18,125 nucleotides of DNA from Saccoglossus kowalevskii (taxonomy: Eukaryota; Hemichordata; Enteropneusta; Harrimaniidae): positions 85,286 to 103,410 of the forward strand of contig NW_003134360.1 in NCBI RefSeq assembly GCF_000003605.2, given 5' to 3'. The notes beneath the pieces are model-generated. The model was not told the origin of the DNA and did not search any database. It saw nothing but the letters and a program-made list of their open reading frames with translations. Below, piece after piece: positions 8,791 to 18,125 of the stretch (the first letter of the stretch is position 1; every line of letters begins with the position of its first letter). Both the position numbers and the translations under genes were made by a program.

Positions 8791-9765
8791 AACAGCTTTT
8801 AATTTCTCCACTTTTCTTTATATTAATTAGCATACTTCAAAAGTCCCATAAAATAAATTTTGTCCCAGAGAATTGACTATTTCAATTTATTGCTCGTTGG
8901 CTGCACCTGAGTTGTAACCATCGCATATTTGAGCAGGGCTCACACATGCGCACAAAGACCGCATTCCCGTTGCAGCCATTGCAAAATCGCCACTAGTTGT
9001 CTTCATCAGAGAAGTTATGGTGTTGTACAACCATTTGCTGTCGTACAGTCGTTGCCATACTTCAACGAACATGCTTACAGTCACGTGATGAAACACATGA
9101 CAACGAGGTCAGGCATATGTAGTGCATATAATATGCTAATTAGGTTACGACGTGGGCATATCTCATGAATATTATTTTAAGGTTCAATTATTAATCAAAG
9201 GCATTAATCAAAAACATCACAGCCGCGTATTTTCGGCCCCTACATGTGCGTGAATCTTTATAGCGCCACCAACAGTGTCTGTCCCTGACTCTATCGTAGC
9301 AATGTTACAAAAAACGTTAATGCTCCATCATATCCCTGATGGCTGACGCAAATATTATCATAAGATCCTCAAACTGGATTACATATTAGGGAATAATACC
9401 TAAATATAGATTCAGACATTCAATACACTTGTCTGGGTCTGCACAAAAATCTGAGAGTAGTTTACCCTTCATTAAATAGGTTTGTCAAGAAGAAAACCGC
9501 GTGGTGGCGCCCTCTAATAATGTGGCAAAGAAGGTCATCACAATTTGAGAAAGCTTACATACTTGTCACGCATGGCTGTTATTTACTATCGTGTAGAACC
9601 ATAAACATGTACACTACCAAGACATCTGTTTTATCTGTTATGGAACTAAACACCAACATTGATGTTATTATTTTTTGACGAATAAAGTTTAAAATAAACA
9701 TCCCCCCATTTGGTCGGTTCAAAGTTTACAAATCTTAAATAATTGGTTGACGGACTTTTATATAT

Positions 9766-9771
9766 TTTATT
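9766..9771 (-). terminator. Candidate polyadenylation signal for the minus-strand sulfotransferase
   Basis: AATAAA on the minus strand, about 485 bp past the stop codon. It is the nearest canonical hexamer I noticed downstream. AT-richness makes a chance match easy. Confidence 0.3.
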
Positions 9772-9832
9772 TAAAAATCAATTGTCGAAAATAATTAATA
9801 TTTAATACGAAAACGTGGTCAAAACTACTTAC

Positions 9833-9899
9833 ATACTAGCATTATGCAATAAGACATACAAGTCACGATTAACACTATCGGAACTCGTTTGTCCGCCAT
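9833..9899 (-). other. Candidate orphan first coding exon (signal-anchor-like)
   Basis: ATG at 9899 in a good context (TAAATGGCGG) opens 22 codons, MADKRVPIVLIVTCMSYC then IMLV, ending at a full donor consensus (TAT|GTAAGT). Lys-Arg followed by a hydrophobic stretch looks like a type II signal anchor, as in the first exons of Golgi enzymes. No matching downstream exon was found on the minus strand, so it may be chance or a relic. Confidence 0.25.
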
Positions 9900-10255
9900 T
9901 TACCACTGATTTCAATGCATACAGAACAACAATTTCAATGTATTCTCGTCAGTAATCGGAAAACATGTATAACATATTAACCATATGTATAGAAACACAT
10001 TGTGTGGATGAATCTCGATAGATAGGACAAATAGTTGTATTTAAATACACAAAGCGTGCATATGGGTATATACAAGGTTGGACGCGTTTAGTGGCAGTCA
10101 TCATTCTTCAAAACTAGGTATATACAATATACCATACTAACATAATTGTTTTTCACATCCATATATTAACAATTCGCAACAGTTGTGTGGCTATGTTAAG
10201 CATGTAACAGTTGGTGCAATACGATTGTATTTGATCTAGGTTAAACATTTACATA

Positions 10256-11386
10256 TTAGGATGATTTAATTTGTTGTAACACTGCCATTTCTTCTTCAAA
10301 AATCTTGAAAGCTTGCTTATAGATTAGTGTGTCATAGCGAAGAACGCGTTCTACCTCCCGGTCAGCCAACAATCTGACCTTCATATCGTTCCTCTCAGTG
10401 ATGTTTTCACTCTCTACATGCGCCTTGCGAGCTAGGTTATACTCGTCGTTTTTACATCTTGTTACAAACGGTAAGTCGTACGCTTCGTCTAATAACTCAA
10501 ATGTCACGTCCATGTGGCTTGTTATACCAATCACAGTGAACCAGTTGTGTAAATTACTAACGACATATTCTAATAAAACATCCCTTTCTTCTTCATTTAG
10601 ATTATTATCGAGGTAGTCGTCAAGTTTTTGCCAACATCGCAACTTTCTCCTGTCTTGCTCTCCACGGTAAGTGGCGGTGCATAAATCGACGTCGTTAAAC
10701 AGTTGTTTGAAGAAGTGGCTCCCAACGCTGAGGGCCCACTCGTTGACTGTCATTTTGGCTGACCCTTTCGGTCTGCATATATGGTCATTTGAGTTGTCAT
10801 GGCAATAGATATAGTGTGATACCATGCGGTCATACGGCTCTCGCAAAACTGTGAAGTACGAACATGGCTTTTTCAATCGATTGCACACCCCAAACGTGTA
10901 CCCACCTCTGAATATGGAATTCGGACGAAGTTTTACCGAATCCAGCTGTTTATATATCGATTGAAAATTGTAGTATCTCAAGTGAGTGAGCTTATCGTAA
11001 GGTTCGTTGTGAGTCAAGTTATTGATTTGATTGATACAGTGTTTGATATTCGTTCCTCCAGATTTATGATTGTGGAGAAATACGATAGGATTTTCGTGAT
11101 TCAGGTGTTGGCTATGCATTCCTATTGTGAAGTAGTTCGGGATAACGTTAGTTCTGTTCAACCACGGGTACGTTTTCAACAACGTATATATTAGCGTTTG
11201 ATGAATTGACGAATCATACCCTTTTTCTGCTTGGTTATCGGTATTCTTTCTACGAGAGCCACTGTAGTAGTTCAATTTTCTTGTCAACGCCCCATCTCTA
11301 GAAATGTAGACGACACCGACAACAAGTAAGCATAAACTTCCAGATAAGGTTGAAAATCGTGCATTTCGATGTTGAAGAAATAGCAT
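10256..11386 (-). CDS. Membrane-anchored carbohydrate sulfotransferase-like protein, 376 aa
   Basis: Probable Golgi type II enzyme using PAPS to sulfate a glycan. Residues 14-28 (LSGSLCLLVVGVVYI) form the signal anchor after a short basic tail, then a stem to about residue 95. FLHNHKSGGTN (103-113) is the 5'-phosphosulfate loop; YFTVLREPYDRMVSHY (177-192) holds the 3'-phosphate-binding Arg and Ser. GITSHMDVTFELLDEAYDLP near the C-terminus matches the late region common in Sulfotransfer_2-type proteins (heparan-sulfate/uronyl 2-O-like). Asn-X-Ser/Thr sites occur at N77 and N123 and in ENIT. The coding region is a single exon. Just upstream of the ATG is a strong acceptor (CTGTTTTTTTTCAG, exon from 11398), and an in-frame TAA lies 9 bp before the ATG, so the start is well fixed and a noncoding 5' exon exists elsewhere; AG|GTAAGC at 13042/13041 is one possible donor. 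It differs clearly from the other sulfotransferase here. The substrate cannot be read. Confidence 0.85.
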   Translation of the reverse strand: MLFLQHRNARFSTLSGSLCLLVVGVVYISRDGALTRKLNYYSGSRRKNTDNQAEKGYDSSIHQTLIYTLLKTYPWLNRTNVIPNYFTIGMHSQHLNHENPIVFLHNHKSGGTNIKHCINQINNLTHNEPYDKLTHLRYYNFQSIYKQLDSVKLRPNSIFRGGYTFGVCNRLKKPCSYFTVLREPYDRMVSHYIYCHDNSNDHICRPKGSAKMTVNEWALSVGSHFFKQLFNDVDLCTATYRGEQDRRKLRCWQKLDDYLDNNLNEEERDVLLEYVVSNLHNWFTVIGITSHMDVTFELLDEAYDLPFVTRCKNDEYNLARKAHVESENITERNDMKVRLLADREVERVLRYDTLIYKQAFKIFEEEMAVLQQIKSS

Positions 11387-11408
11387 AGTAATTTATGCCT
11401 GAAAAAAA
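11387..11408 (-). promoter_or_regulatory. Splice acceptor and short 5' leader of the minus-strand sulfotransferase
   Basis: On the minus strand, a run of eight T ends in CAG (AG at 11400-11399), then the leader GCATAAATTACT and the ATG. The leader contains an in-frame stop, which excludes coding extension into an upstream exon. Confidence 0.65.
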
Positions 11409-14282
11409 ACAGAAATTAGTATAGTATATACATGTTGAATTGTTAAACAATTGTCTCATATGTGCGAACATTGGCGCCTTTTTGTTGGCACTGCAATTGA
11501 CATGGTGCGAAGTACTATAACACTATCGAATAGCTCACCAAAATGTATACACCGGCGTTCATCTACAAGTACAATATTTAAAAAAAAAAATGAAGGTAAG
11601 TTGCTAAATTTGGACCACGAACTTGTTAAATTGACAACAAGCAAAAATAAATTTCCTTGGTACAACTTGGTTGCATGTGCAATAACAGTGAGTTGGTTCA
11701 TATTATTGACGCTCTGATCTCGTCGTGAAAATATGACCCTGGAGACGCCAAACCACGGCTAGATCTATGGGATATTACCACGGCAGACATATGATCGGAC
11801 AGCTGCTACGTTTTAATTATTTCAACACTGAAAATGATTGTATACATGTCATTATAGGTTATGGGGTTCAATGCAAATGAGAATTATTGTACATGTCAGG
11901 GGAAGCCGTGAATAGATTATACACTAACTACGTACAGTATATTTCACATCACAATCACAATATGTGAGTCACGTATATTACAATACTATCTGTTTACAGG
12001 AGGTTGACATGCTTGTATTTCAAAATGTTCTATTTAATATGATACCAGAATAGGTAAAGTGAGTGGAATTCATAACAAAACTATTGGCAACTAGTTTTGA
12101 AATTTTACATTTAGAGTGAGTGTTTCCTATTTGAAATAAAAAATAAGACAAATAACTCAAATTTAATTGTTTAATGTATACATCTTTGACGTTAAACCCA
12201 TAAACCTTTTCGAACGACACACTCGTAGGATAATATCGGAGTAATAATATATCATGTGTTTCCGAGTTGAAGTAATATATTTTCTAAATATATTAGGTCA
12301 TTATTTGAAGCCATAAATACTAGATTGTGAGTGAAATAAATGAACTTTGACCTCTGTCACTGAATCGTACATTTGTGGTCGAGGATGACGTCATTCGACC
12401 ATTGGTTTCAAAGCTGTGACGCTATGACAGGGGACAATTCATGTGAGGCATCAACATTTGAAACCATTAGATGTGCTTGGAAGATTTCAGGAGTTGTTTT
12501 CAAAGTCACCTGCTATAGGTCGAGCCACATTATAAAAAGGTAGAAGTCAGACAAAAACACTAATATGAAATAAACGAAAACAAAACCCAAGCTTTCCTCA
12601 GGATTTTAAATTGTTCAACCCTGACAATATTGTCGGCGTGTCGTGACTGTAAAAAAAAGGAACCCGCGCAGATGTCACGTCCGATAACCTCACTAACAAA
12701 ATCATTTGAGTAAAAGCTATTTCTTCTCGATCGTTTACATAAATCGGGTATGAACAATAATGTATCTATTCACACATATGTGACAATAAATTTTGGACTT
12801 GGCTGCCAGGAACCGAATATGGATTATATATAGATATATATTACACGTCATGTGATCGACGTATCGCTTGTCACATGTCAGCTTTATACGAACATTCTTG
12901 CCCCTGGGTTTGAACGCAATTCCCTATCTTGCATTTGGAATCGATCCACTTCCCTAGCATGCTACCTAGGGGACACATTCAATATGATTTATCGCAAAAG
13001 TAATTGATTTACACAAATTGTACATAACGACGTCCGCTTACCTCCAAACTGCCGATATTAAACCAACCAACCAACTGCGATTGACAATACAGAACCGTAT
13101 ATTCCAGTTCACTGGTATAATGCATTCATTGTGCGTACTTGAATACGCACGTGTCATATGGTTACGGCTTATGTCAAATATATCATCAGAATCGTATATT
13201 TAGCTTTAAAAGTCACTGAATCGTGCTAATCGGATGAATTCGATAATGAATGAGACTTATATTCACCTATTGGCAGCAATGAACTCGCAATGATGTATAA
13301 TATGATGCTAATGTCATATAGAACTACCTAGCATCGTCTTGTATATTTGTATTCATGTAATGTCACCTGATGGTATCGCCGCCGTGTTATCTTGCCCATA
13401 TTAATGTTTCGCTACACGGCCTAGGGTGTGATGCGTCAGCTGTTTACCGCGCATGGATACCGATAAAATATTGTTCCCCGGTAAACTAAAAGGGTCGTAC
13501 TGTGTGTTTAGTTTGTATACACAATTATTTTCGTTGTTTGTCCGTATTAATTTGAATCAAACTGTGGCCTCTGATCTGAAGGGACGTGTGTTCGTTTGTT
13601 GTTATTTTATTTTGTTCATTTTTTTTATTCTTGTAATAATGAGTAAAGATGCCAATTGAATGCACGCTCGTATGATATACGTTGCTATGGATATGCACTG
13701 TCTTGACAAATCAATGCTCATACTATTTATTGTGTTGTGTTGTCATCAACACTATGACATACTGCATAACATATTATCCAGTGTTTACACATTTAGTGGA
13801 ACAGAGTATTAACACGTAGCTCAGACCATTTAAACTGTTAATCCTAATATGCAATAATATTCACACTACTGTAATAGTTTATATAAACTAGTTATTCAAA
13901 ACATATGCAAACTGGACGAAAACATAGTATTGTGAATGACAATCCGACGATTTCCGATTTTCAAAACAGTGGTCTGTCGTGGTGGTTGTGAGAATAGGAG
14001 TTATTTACAGTGAACGAATCAGTTATAACATGTGGTTACTAAATACATTTTATGGTTATTTTCTATGAAAATACGTGTACAATTTTCCTATTAAATGTCG
14101 ACTAGCAGGGGCAATGACAAGAGAGAAACGAACTAATGATCTTGTGGAATCATTGCTGAGTGACGCCGGGAAAGACAACGAACTGTCCATGGGGAATATT
14201 TGAATGAGTATGTGCCGTCAACATTTTCAGATTGCTTAAAACGTGTGTTTTCGAACAAAATGTAATTAGGAAAAGATCAATG
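11409..14282. other. Gene-poor region, probably 5' intron and upstream DNA of the minus-strand gene
   Basis: No convincing coding exon is seen. Overlapping frames of 80-88 codons on opposite strands at 11451-11717 have no recognisable features and a run of lysines from poly-A. A plus-strand donor-like GAAG|GTAAGT at about 11596 and a minus-strand donor-like AG|GTAAGC at 13042/13041 are present. A tRNA-like fragment lies at 12897-12977. Confidence 0.4.
12897..12977 (-). repeat. tRNA-like fragment (possible tRNA-derived SINE)
   Basis: On the minus strand, GGTAGCATGCTAGGG (12966-12952) resembles an A box (about 10 of 12 consensus positions) and GCGTTCAAACC (12917-12907) a B box, 35 bp apart. 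The arms do not fold into a proper cloverleaf by eye, so a decayed SINE head or tRNA pseudogene is likelier than a functional tRNA. Confidence 0.35.
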
Positions 14283-14528
14283 CAGTGGCGGCGGCGCCGT
14301 GTGGGAAGTGGGGCGGTTGCCCCCACGTTAAAATAAAGTGAAACACTCATCTATATGTGTCAATAAAACGTAAGAGAAATATACCTAAGTGTACCATTTC
14401 AGAGGGTCTAGATTTCAAAATTTTCCCAGGGGAGGATGACCCGGACCCCCCAAGAAAGGTCGCTCGATTTGTTGACATTCACATAAAATTTTCGTCCCCA
14501 CAGTCAAAAAAAGGTGCCGCCGCCTCTG
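14283..14528. mobile_element. 246-bp MITE-like element with CAG(T/A)GGCGGCGGC ends
   Basis: The left end CAGTGGCGGCGGCGCC and the right end (read inward) CAGAGGCGGCGGCACC differ at two of 16 positions. A 5-bp direct repeat, CAATG, flanks it (14278-14282 and 14529-14533). The interior contains complementary G-rich and C-rich patches. CAG...CTG ends resemble hAT-type elements, but those make 8-bp duplications, so the superfamily is left open. Confidence 0.55.
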
Positions 14529-14533
14529 CAATG

Positions 14534-15185
14534 TAATGGGCAATGGTGTCGTACTCCGTCGGAGAACGAACATTGGTATTAAACGAGTATAGTCCGCATT
14601 CTTCACAACGTCAGCACACCCTATGAAGATACCAAAGCACGCTATTAATGAAAGATCAGATTATTTCACACATACTGATTAGACCCATAATTAGCACACG
14701 TTTTGATATCTCGAATAGTAATTGTTTTGACTAAAACAAGATCATCACTTTACTTGAATATCTCATTCGTAGATGCATTTTCTGAACTGGTGATATTATA
14801 ATATCGGCGTATATACTATAAAGACATGTTTGTCCACACGATTCAAAAGCTGCGCTTGTTATTACATGTTTTGCCATCATTTCACAATCACAAGCTGGTG
14901 TGTAATATTTTAAGCACGAGATAATCCCTGTCCATATGTGCATTTTTATTTCGTTATTATAAACCAGCAAATAAAACACACAAAAGTAGAAAAGGTAACT
15001 AGTATTCATTATTAATATATCAGTCCGCCCGAAAATAATAATACAACCGCATTACAAACATATATAAATGCGCAATACGGAATTCGGACAGACGACAATG
15101 GCAAAGCGCCAAAACTACTTCTACATGTACAAGTCGAATCTGTGACTCACAAACAACACACATAATATGTGGCATAGATGTATAG
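14534..15185. other. No gene seen
   Basis: AT-rich sequence. A minus-strand open frame of 92 codons (14731-15009) has no recognisable domain, no good start context and no support from neighbours. Confidence 0.4.
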
Positions 15186-15570
15186 GAATCTGAATAAAAT
15201 CTGATGTATTATATGGCGTGTATTTTTTTTAATTTTATTAGTATTATATTTTTCAATAATTTTGAGAATATTACTATTACGTACATATTTTGCACTATTT
15301 GAACTATCATCACATACATATAAATCGATGCATAACGAGACTAGTCAAATAATCACACCTTCTGTAGCACGCCTGGTGACGTCACCATTTAGAAACTGTC
15401 ACAAAGCCACTCAAATGAAATGACAGCTTCTACCGAAAAAAACACAAAAAAAGGAAAGTCTACAATTGTTACCTGCAACGAAAATTAATCAATATTTTTG
15501 TAATTATATTGTGGCTGAGGGTTCCAATTTAGGTGGGTTATTTTGTCACCGATCGAGTACCGGTAATCGT
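15186..15570 (+). mobile_element. Old partial copy of the Mutator-like element (one arm plus coding start)
   Basis: It begins GAATCTGAATAAAATCTGATGTA, a decayed form of the outer inverted repeat of the 6600-7664 element. It continues in the same order as that element read from its right end: ACATACAT...ATCGATGCATAACGAGA, AGTCAA..AATCACA, TGACGTCA (15377-15384), CCACTCAAAT, the ATG at 15420, then TGCAACGAAA, TTATATTGTGGCT, GGTTATTTTG and TACCGGT-like blocks. An internal piece equivalent to about 7446-7470 is missing. No second inverted repeat could be identified, so the right limit is approximate. Orientation is opposite to the 6600 copy. Confidence 0.65.
15420..15488 (+). pseudogene. Relic reading frame in the old Mutator-like copy
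   Basis: The ATG corresponds to the start at 7377 of the intact element. The product starts MTASTEKNTKKGKSTIVTCN and ends soon after at TAA. Relative to the other copy it has an in-frame loss of several codons after the Thr-Glu region, then re-aligns at KS/F-IIV-CNE. Confidence 0.4.
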
Positions 15571-16236
15571 TTGCAGGCGCAGATTACTGTGAACTGAAAA
15601 TTGTGATACTGGGCTGAGAAGCTAATACTTTCCCGCAGTTTAGCTACGCTACGCTTTATATTGTCCTCGTCGGTAACGAAGAGATATTTGTCGTGGCGGT
15701 GGTGTAAAATTTTGAATTAAAAACTGTAAACTTAAAATAATTTAATTGCGAGAATACAAATTCTCACAAATTTATTAGTGCTAATCACACCTAAATTTTA
15801 TCGAGAAGTAATTTGGTTCTTTTTTTTCCATTATGTTCGCCGATCAAATCAGTTTGAGGTTCTCTCAGATTACAAACTGAAAGGCATTACCTGTTTTATT
15901 GGTACATAAGTTATTACTCGTCTTCACGCATATGCTCGCGTACATACTTGAAAACAAATGAAGAGGATATAATACCAATTACTTAATTTATGAGAAGGCT
16001 GTTACCAACTATATTTCCACGAAATTAATCAAAACACGACCATTGAGTCAACTTTTGGCTTTTTACTTCGTGTTTGCACCCCTCCCCCACAAAAAAAAAC
16101 TCGATGCATCAGTTTCGATACCACCGAACGGTGTGTGGCACAAAACGTAAAATCACAGTAAACCTTGCCGTGCCACGGTATGCGTTCAAGTTGTTATCCA
16201 CGCTTAAATATTACTTTATTTGCCAGACGCGCATTG
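15571..16236. other. No gene seen
   Basis: Intergenic sequence with a small hairpin at 15750-15765 (GAGAAT, loop ACAA, ATTCTC). An open frame at 16074-16340 runs into the next mobile element and is not supported as a gene. Confidence 0.4.
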
Positions 16237-16492
16237 TTAAAGAGCGCGAGATATATGGGTTTCATATAAACAAAGATGGCGATTTTGACAGTTGCGCAGA
16301 TCAACGAGTACAAACTGAGACGTTACCAAGCTTTAATTAGTTATTTTTTAGGTGATTTAAAGGTATAGAAGAAGTCGCCGTCTGTAATTAGTGCAAGTTG
16401 TGATTTCCATTTGAAGAGCGCATTGGATTGTGGGAAAATCAATGTTTATCAACACAAATGTCACACATACACAGCGCGACGACCACCGCCCT
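16237..16492. mobile_element. TTAA-family MITE, copy 2 (left end damaged)
   Basis: It aligns along its length with 7782-8085 in the same orientation: GATATATGGG, CATATAAAC.AA.ATGGCGA, the AQINEYKLRRYQA frame, GAAG.AGTCGCCG, and a 50-bp identical block (16413-16462 equals 8006-8055). The right end keeps GCGACGACCACCGCCCT, followed by TTAT in place of TTAA. The left inverted repeat is mostly deleted (TTAAAG directly followed by AGCGCGAG). Confidence 0.7.
16276..16368 (+). pseudogene. Short conserved frame in TTAA MITE copy 2 (relic first exon)
   Basis: 30 codons, MAILTVAQINEYKLRRYQAL then ISYFLGDLKV, to TAG. The product matches copy 1 (from 7840) at AQINEYKLRRYQA despite silent codon differences (CAG/CAA, ATC/ATT, CTG/CTA, CGT/CGC). 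A donor-like TTAG|GTGATT follows within the frame, so the true exon probably ended there. Confidence 0.4.
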
Positions 16493-16681
16493 TTATGTTG
16501 CAGAACGGTCTTGGAAAAACGGCAACCAATGAACTTTCTATCATTTATTATTACTGAAATGCACATGCGCAGACAGACACAGTTTTCTATTGGAAGCGAA
16601 ATGGCAAGCGGCAAACACTTCTTTACAATCGAAAATACAATGGAATAACAAGCTAAACAAGGTTATTAGGTAGTATATTAA

Positions 16682-16806
16682 AGGGCGGCAGTCGTCGTGC
16701 CGCGTCCTGTTCGATATGCGACTCATAGCGACGTATACAACGCGTGTAAAATACATTGTTTCTTTACAGGAAATTCGAACACGCGCTGCGTGACGACCAC
16801 CGCTCT
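16682..16806. mobile_element. TTAA-family MITE, copy 3 (125 bp)
   Basis: The left end AGGGCGGCAGTCGTCGTGCC follows TTAA (16678-16681). The right end, read inward, is AGAGCGGTGGTCGTCACGCA, followed by CTAA (16807-16810), a mutated TTAA. The interior is unlike copies 1 and 2 and lacks the short frame, so this is a different internal-deletion derivative of the same family. Confidence 0.6.
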
Positions 16807-17988
16807 CTAATGCAATGATCAGGCGCTCATCAGCAATAACCCACTGTTCAAAAAAATAGGGGGGGGGGCACGTGACGAGGTTACAAAACTTTTTGTCCCA
16901 GCAGAAAAAAATGGTGGACTCGGGTGACCAGTAATTTAAAACACTGGAACACTTATACAATTCCTGCTATATCAAGATTAATACAGTAAATGTAGTATTA
17001 ATTCTAAAGTCACTGTGTTATTGCTGATATGTTTGTATATGATAATGTACGAATGGAGGTGTAATCATTCAGATATAGAAACCACAAAGCATCAGTTTGT
17101 ATTGACCAATCACTTTCCAATGATTGCGTCGGTATCAATATTTACAAGTGTTTCCGGCTTTGTTTCTATTGGTCACTTGCATTCACGTGAGTTATTGCAG
17201 GTGAACGAGTTACACCGCATAACCATCGTATGAATGCGTATTAGTACATTGTGAACGTGACGTGATACGGTTTCTTACCACTGACTGATGGCGATGTAAT
17301 ATCTAGGTAAGGGAGAAATCGCACAGCTAATGTCCTTCTGTTATCCCTCATCCCATCGCTTTGTGATGTATATGGTGAAAATTAGTAAGATTTCAAGGGA
17401 AATTTGAATTTGTTTAGCACGCACTACCTTATAGGTCTAACTCTATAGTATACTATATGGATTTCACTGCAATATTGTTAGATGCTGATGTACTATTGTT
17501 TTGTAGTATCATTTTCTTCAAGGCATTCATATTATATTATATTAAAATACCAATATATATTATAGAAACATCATTATTTCAAATTAATCAAAACAGCAGG
17601 GAGATATATTAGGTCACATGACTTATACCATACCTTTCAACAAATAATGGATTACTACAATTCAATTGGTAAACACTTCGTTTCCCTCATTTTTATTTTA
17701 TTTTTCAATTAGCATTTTGCAGGAAGGATCGTCACTAATGTGTATATTGACGTAATGTGAATATTCAATTTTTTGTAGTCATAATTGTGAGAAAGATATA
17801 AAGTGTTTTATTACGCCAAGCTTATTGACTTATTATCAAGCATTTTTACGATATACGACTTTCTAAGGAAATGACATCACTTGATTACATTATGAATCGC
17901 AGCCTAATGACGATTTTTATAAAAGAAGCTTCAAAGAGTGTTTTGAAAGGAATTCTGCTCTGTACTTTGTTAATAAAGTAATACTTAG
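16807..17988. other. No gene seen
   Basis: AT-rich intergenic DNA with a run of 10 G at about 16860-16869. A 139-codon minus-strand open frame (16541-16960) crosses copy 3 of the TTAA family and poly-A/poly-G runs and has no recognisable domain; I regard it as chance. Confidence 0.45.
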
Positions 17989-18053
17989 AGTTCCCCTGCC
18001 CTTTCAATTAATTACGTTGTTTCTCAGGGTTCTATATTGGGTCCTCTACCCCT

Positions 18054-18060
<7 letters not shown>
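17989..18060 (+). pseudogene. Scrap of non-LTR retrotransposon reverse transcriptase
   Basis: In one frame this encodes SSPALSINYVVSQGSILGPL then PLL and a stop. QGSILGPL is the core of the conserved reverse-transcriptase motif (usually GVPQGS.LGPLLF..YIND) in LINE-type elements, and the preceding Ser-Ser-Pro with hydrophobics fits its usual context. A stop at 17986 precedes it. The expected Tyr-Ile-Asn codons coincide with the start of the AT microsatellite. Only this one motif is visible, so chance is not excluded. Confidence 0.45.

Positions 18061-18125
<65 letters not shown>
18058..18125. repeat. (AT)n microsatellite reaching the window end
   Basis: After TAA it is uninterrupted AT dinucleotides to the last base, over 30 repeats; the true length is unknown because the window ends inside it. 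Confidence 0.95.

Larger units (their letters stand above)
8791..10255. other. Intergenic region, no complete gene seen
   Basis: Short overlapping frames on both strands at 8887-9168 have no recognisable features. The part near 10255 is likely the 3' untranslated region of the minus-strand sulfotransferase gene. A candidate orphan first exon (9833-9899, minus) is listed separately. Confidence 0.45.

Noticed and set aside
8887-9168. Minus- and plus-strand frames with an ATGGCTGC start
   Set aside because: No splice donor, no family resemblance and overlapping frames on both strands; not enough for a gene.
9258-9518. Inverted GCGCCACC / GGTGGCGC pair that could mark a MITE
   Set aside because: Only eight bases match, the inner sequence does not pair and no flanking duplication was found.
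11451-11717. Overlapping 81- and 88-codon frames on opposite strands
   Set aside because: Poly-A-encoded lysines, no domain, and a location expected to be intron of the minus-strand gene.
15720-15775. Possible second inverted repeat of the old Mutator-like copy
   Set aside because: The only similarity is an AT-rich AAAATAATT block; the diagnostic CCCGTACACTACATCAG part is absent.
16541-16960. 139-codon minus-strand open frame
   Set aside because: It crosses a TTAA-family element and homopolymer runs, with no domain or start context.

Overview
The window looks like nuclear DNA of a metazoan, most likely a marine invertebrate (hemichordate, cephalochordate, echinoderm or lophotrochozoan; I cannot choose). 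The reasons are an AT-rich background, genes split by GT-AG introns, type II Golgi-style carbohydrate sulfotransferases, short DNA transposons, tRNA-like repeats and a long AT microsatellite. Nothing suggests bacterial operons.

Layout. 1-1105: AT-rich flank with a diverged repeat. 1106-1329: a ~50-bp minisatellite. About 1326-1416: a CCAAT/TATA-type promoter candidate. 1456-4547 (+): a galactose-3-O-sulfotransferase-like gene in three coding exons (1456-1506, 1775-1896, 3485-4547; 411 aa), whose first two short exons I inferred from splice sites and frame. 4548-6599: no gene seen. 6600-8790: a mobile-element cluster holding a complete ~1.07-kb long-terminal-inverted-repeat element with a 9-bp target duplication (Mutator-like), a tRNA-like fragment, a 304-bp TTAA-flanked MITE, and a G-rich tandem repeat. 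8791-10255: no complete gene, one candidate orphan first exon (9833-9899, -). 10256-11386 (-): a second, different membrane-anchored sulfotransferase (376 aa, one coding exon with a spliced 5' leader). 11409-14282: no gene seen, one tRNA-like fragment. 14283-14528: a small CAG...CTG-ended element. 15186-16806: a second mobile cluster with an old partial copy of the 6600 element and two more members of the TTAA family. 17989-18125: a probable scrap of non-LTR reverse transcriptase running into an (AT)n microsatellite that reaches the window end.

The two sulfotransferase genes are convergent and belong to different families. Both would act in the Golgi lumen with PAPS as sulfate donor, but nothing here shows that they share a pathway.

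The most unusual signal is in the transposons. Two unrelated DNA-transposon families each keep, in two copies, the same kind of cassette: terminal repeat, promoter-like sequence, good start context and a short conserved reading frame that soon ends. These are probably the 5' ends of the autonomous parents, or captured host first exons. I found no CRISPR array, no canonical tRNA or rRNA gene and no complete transposase.
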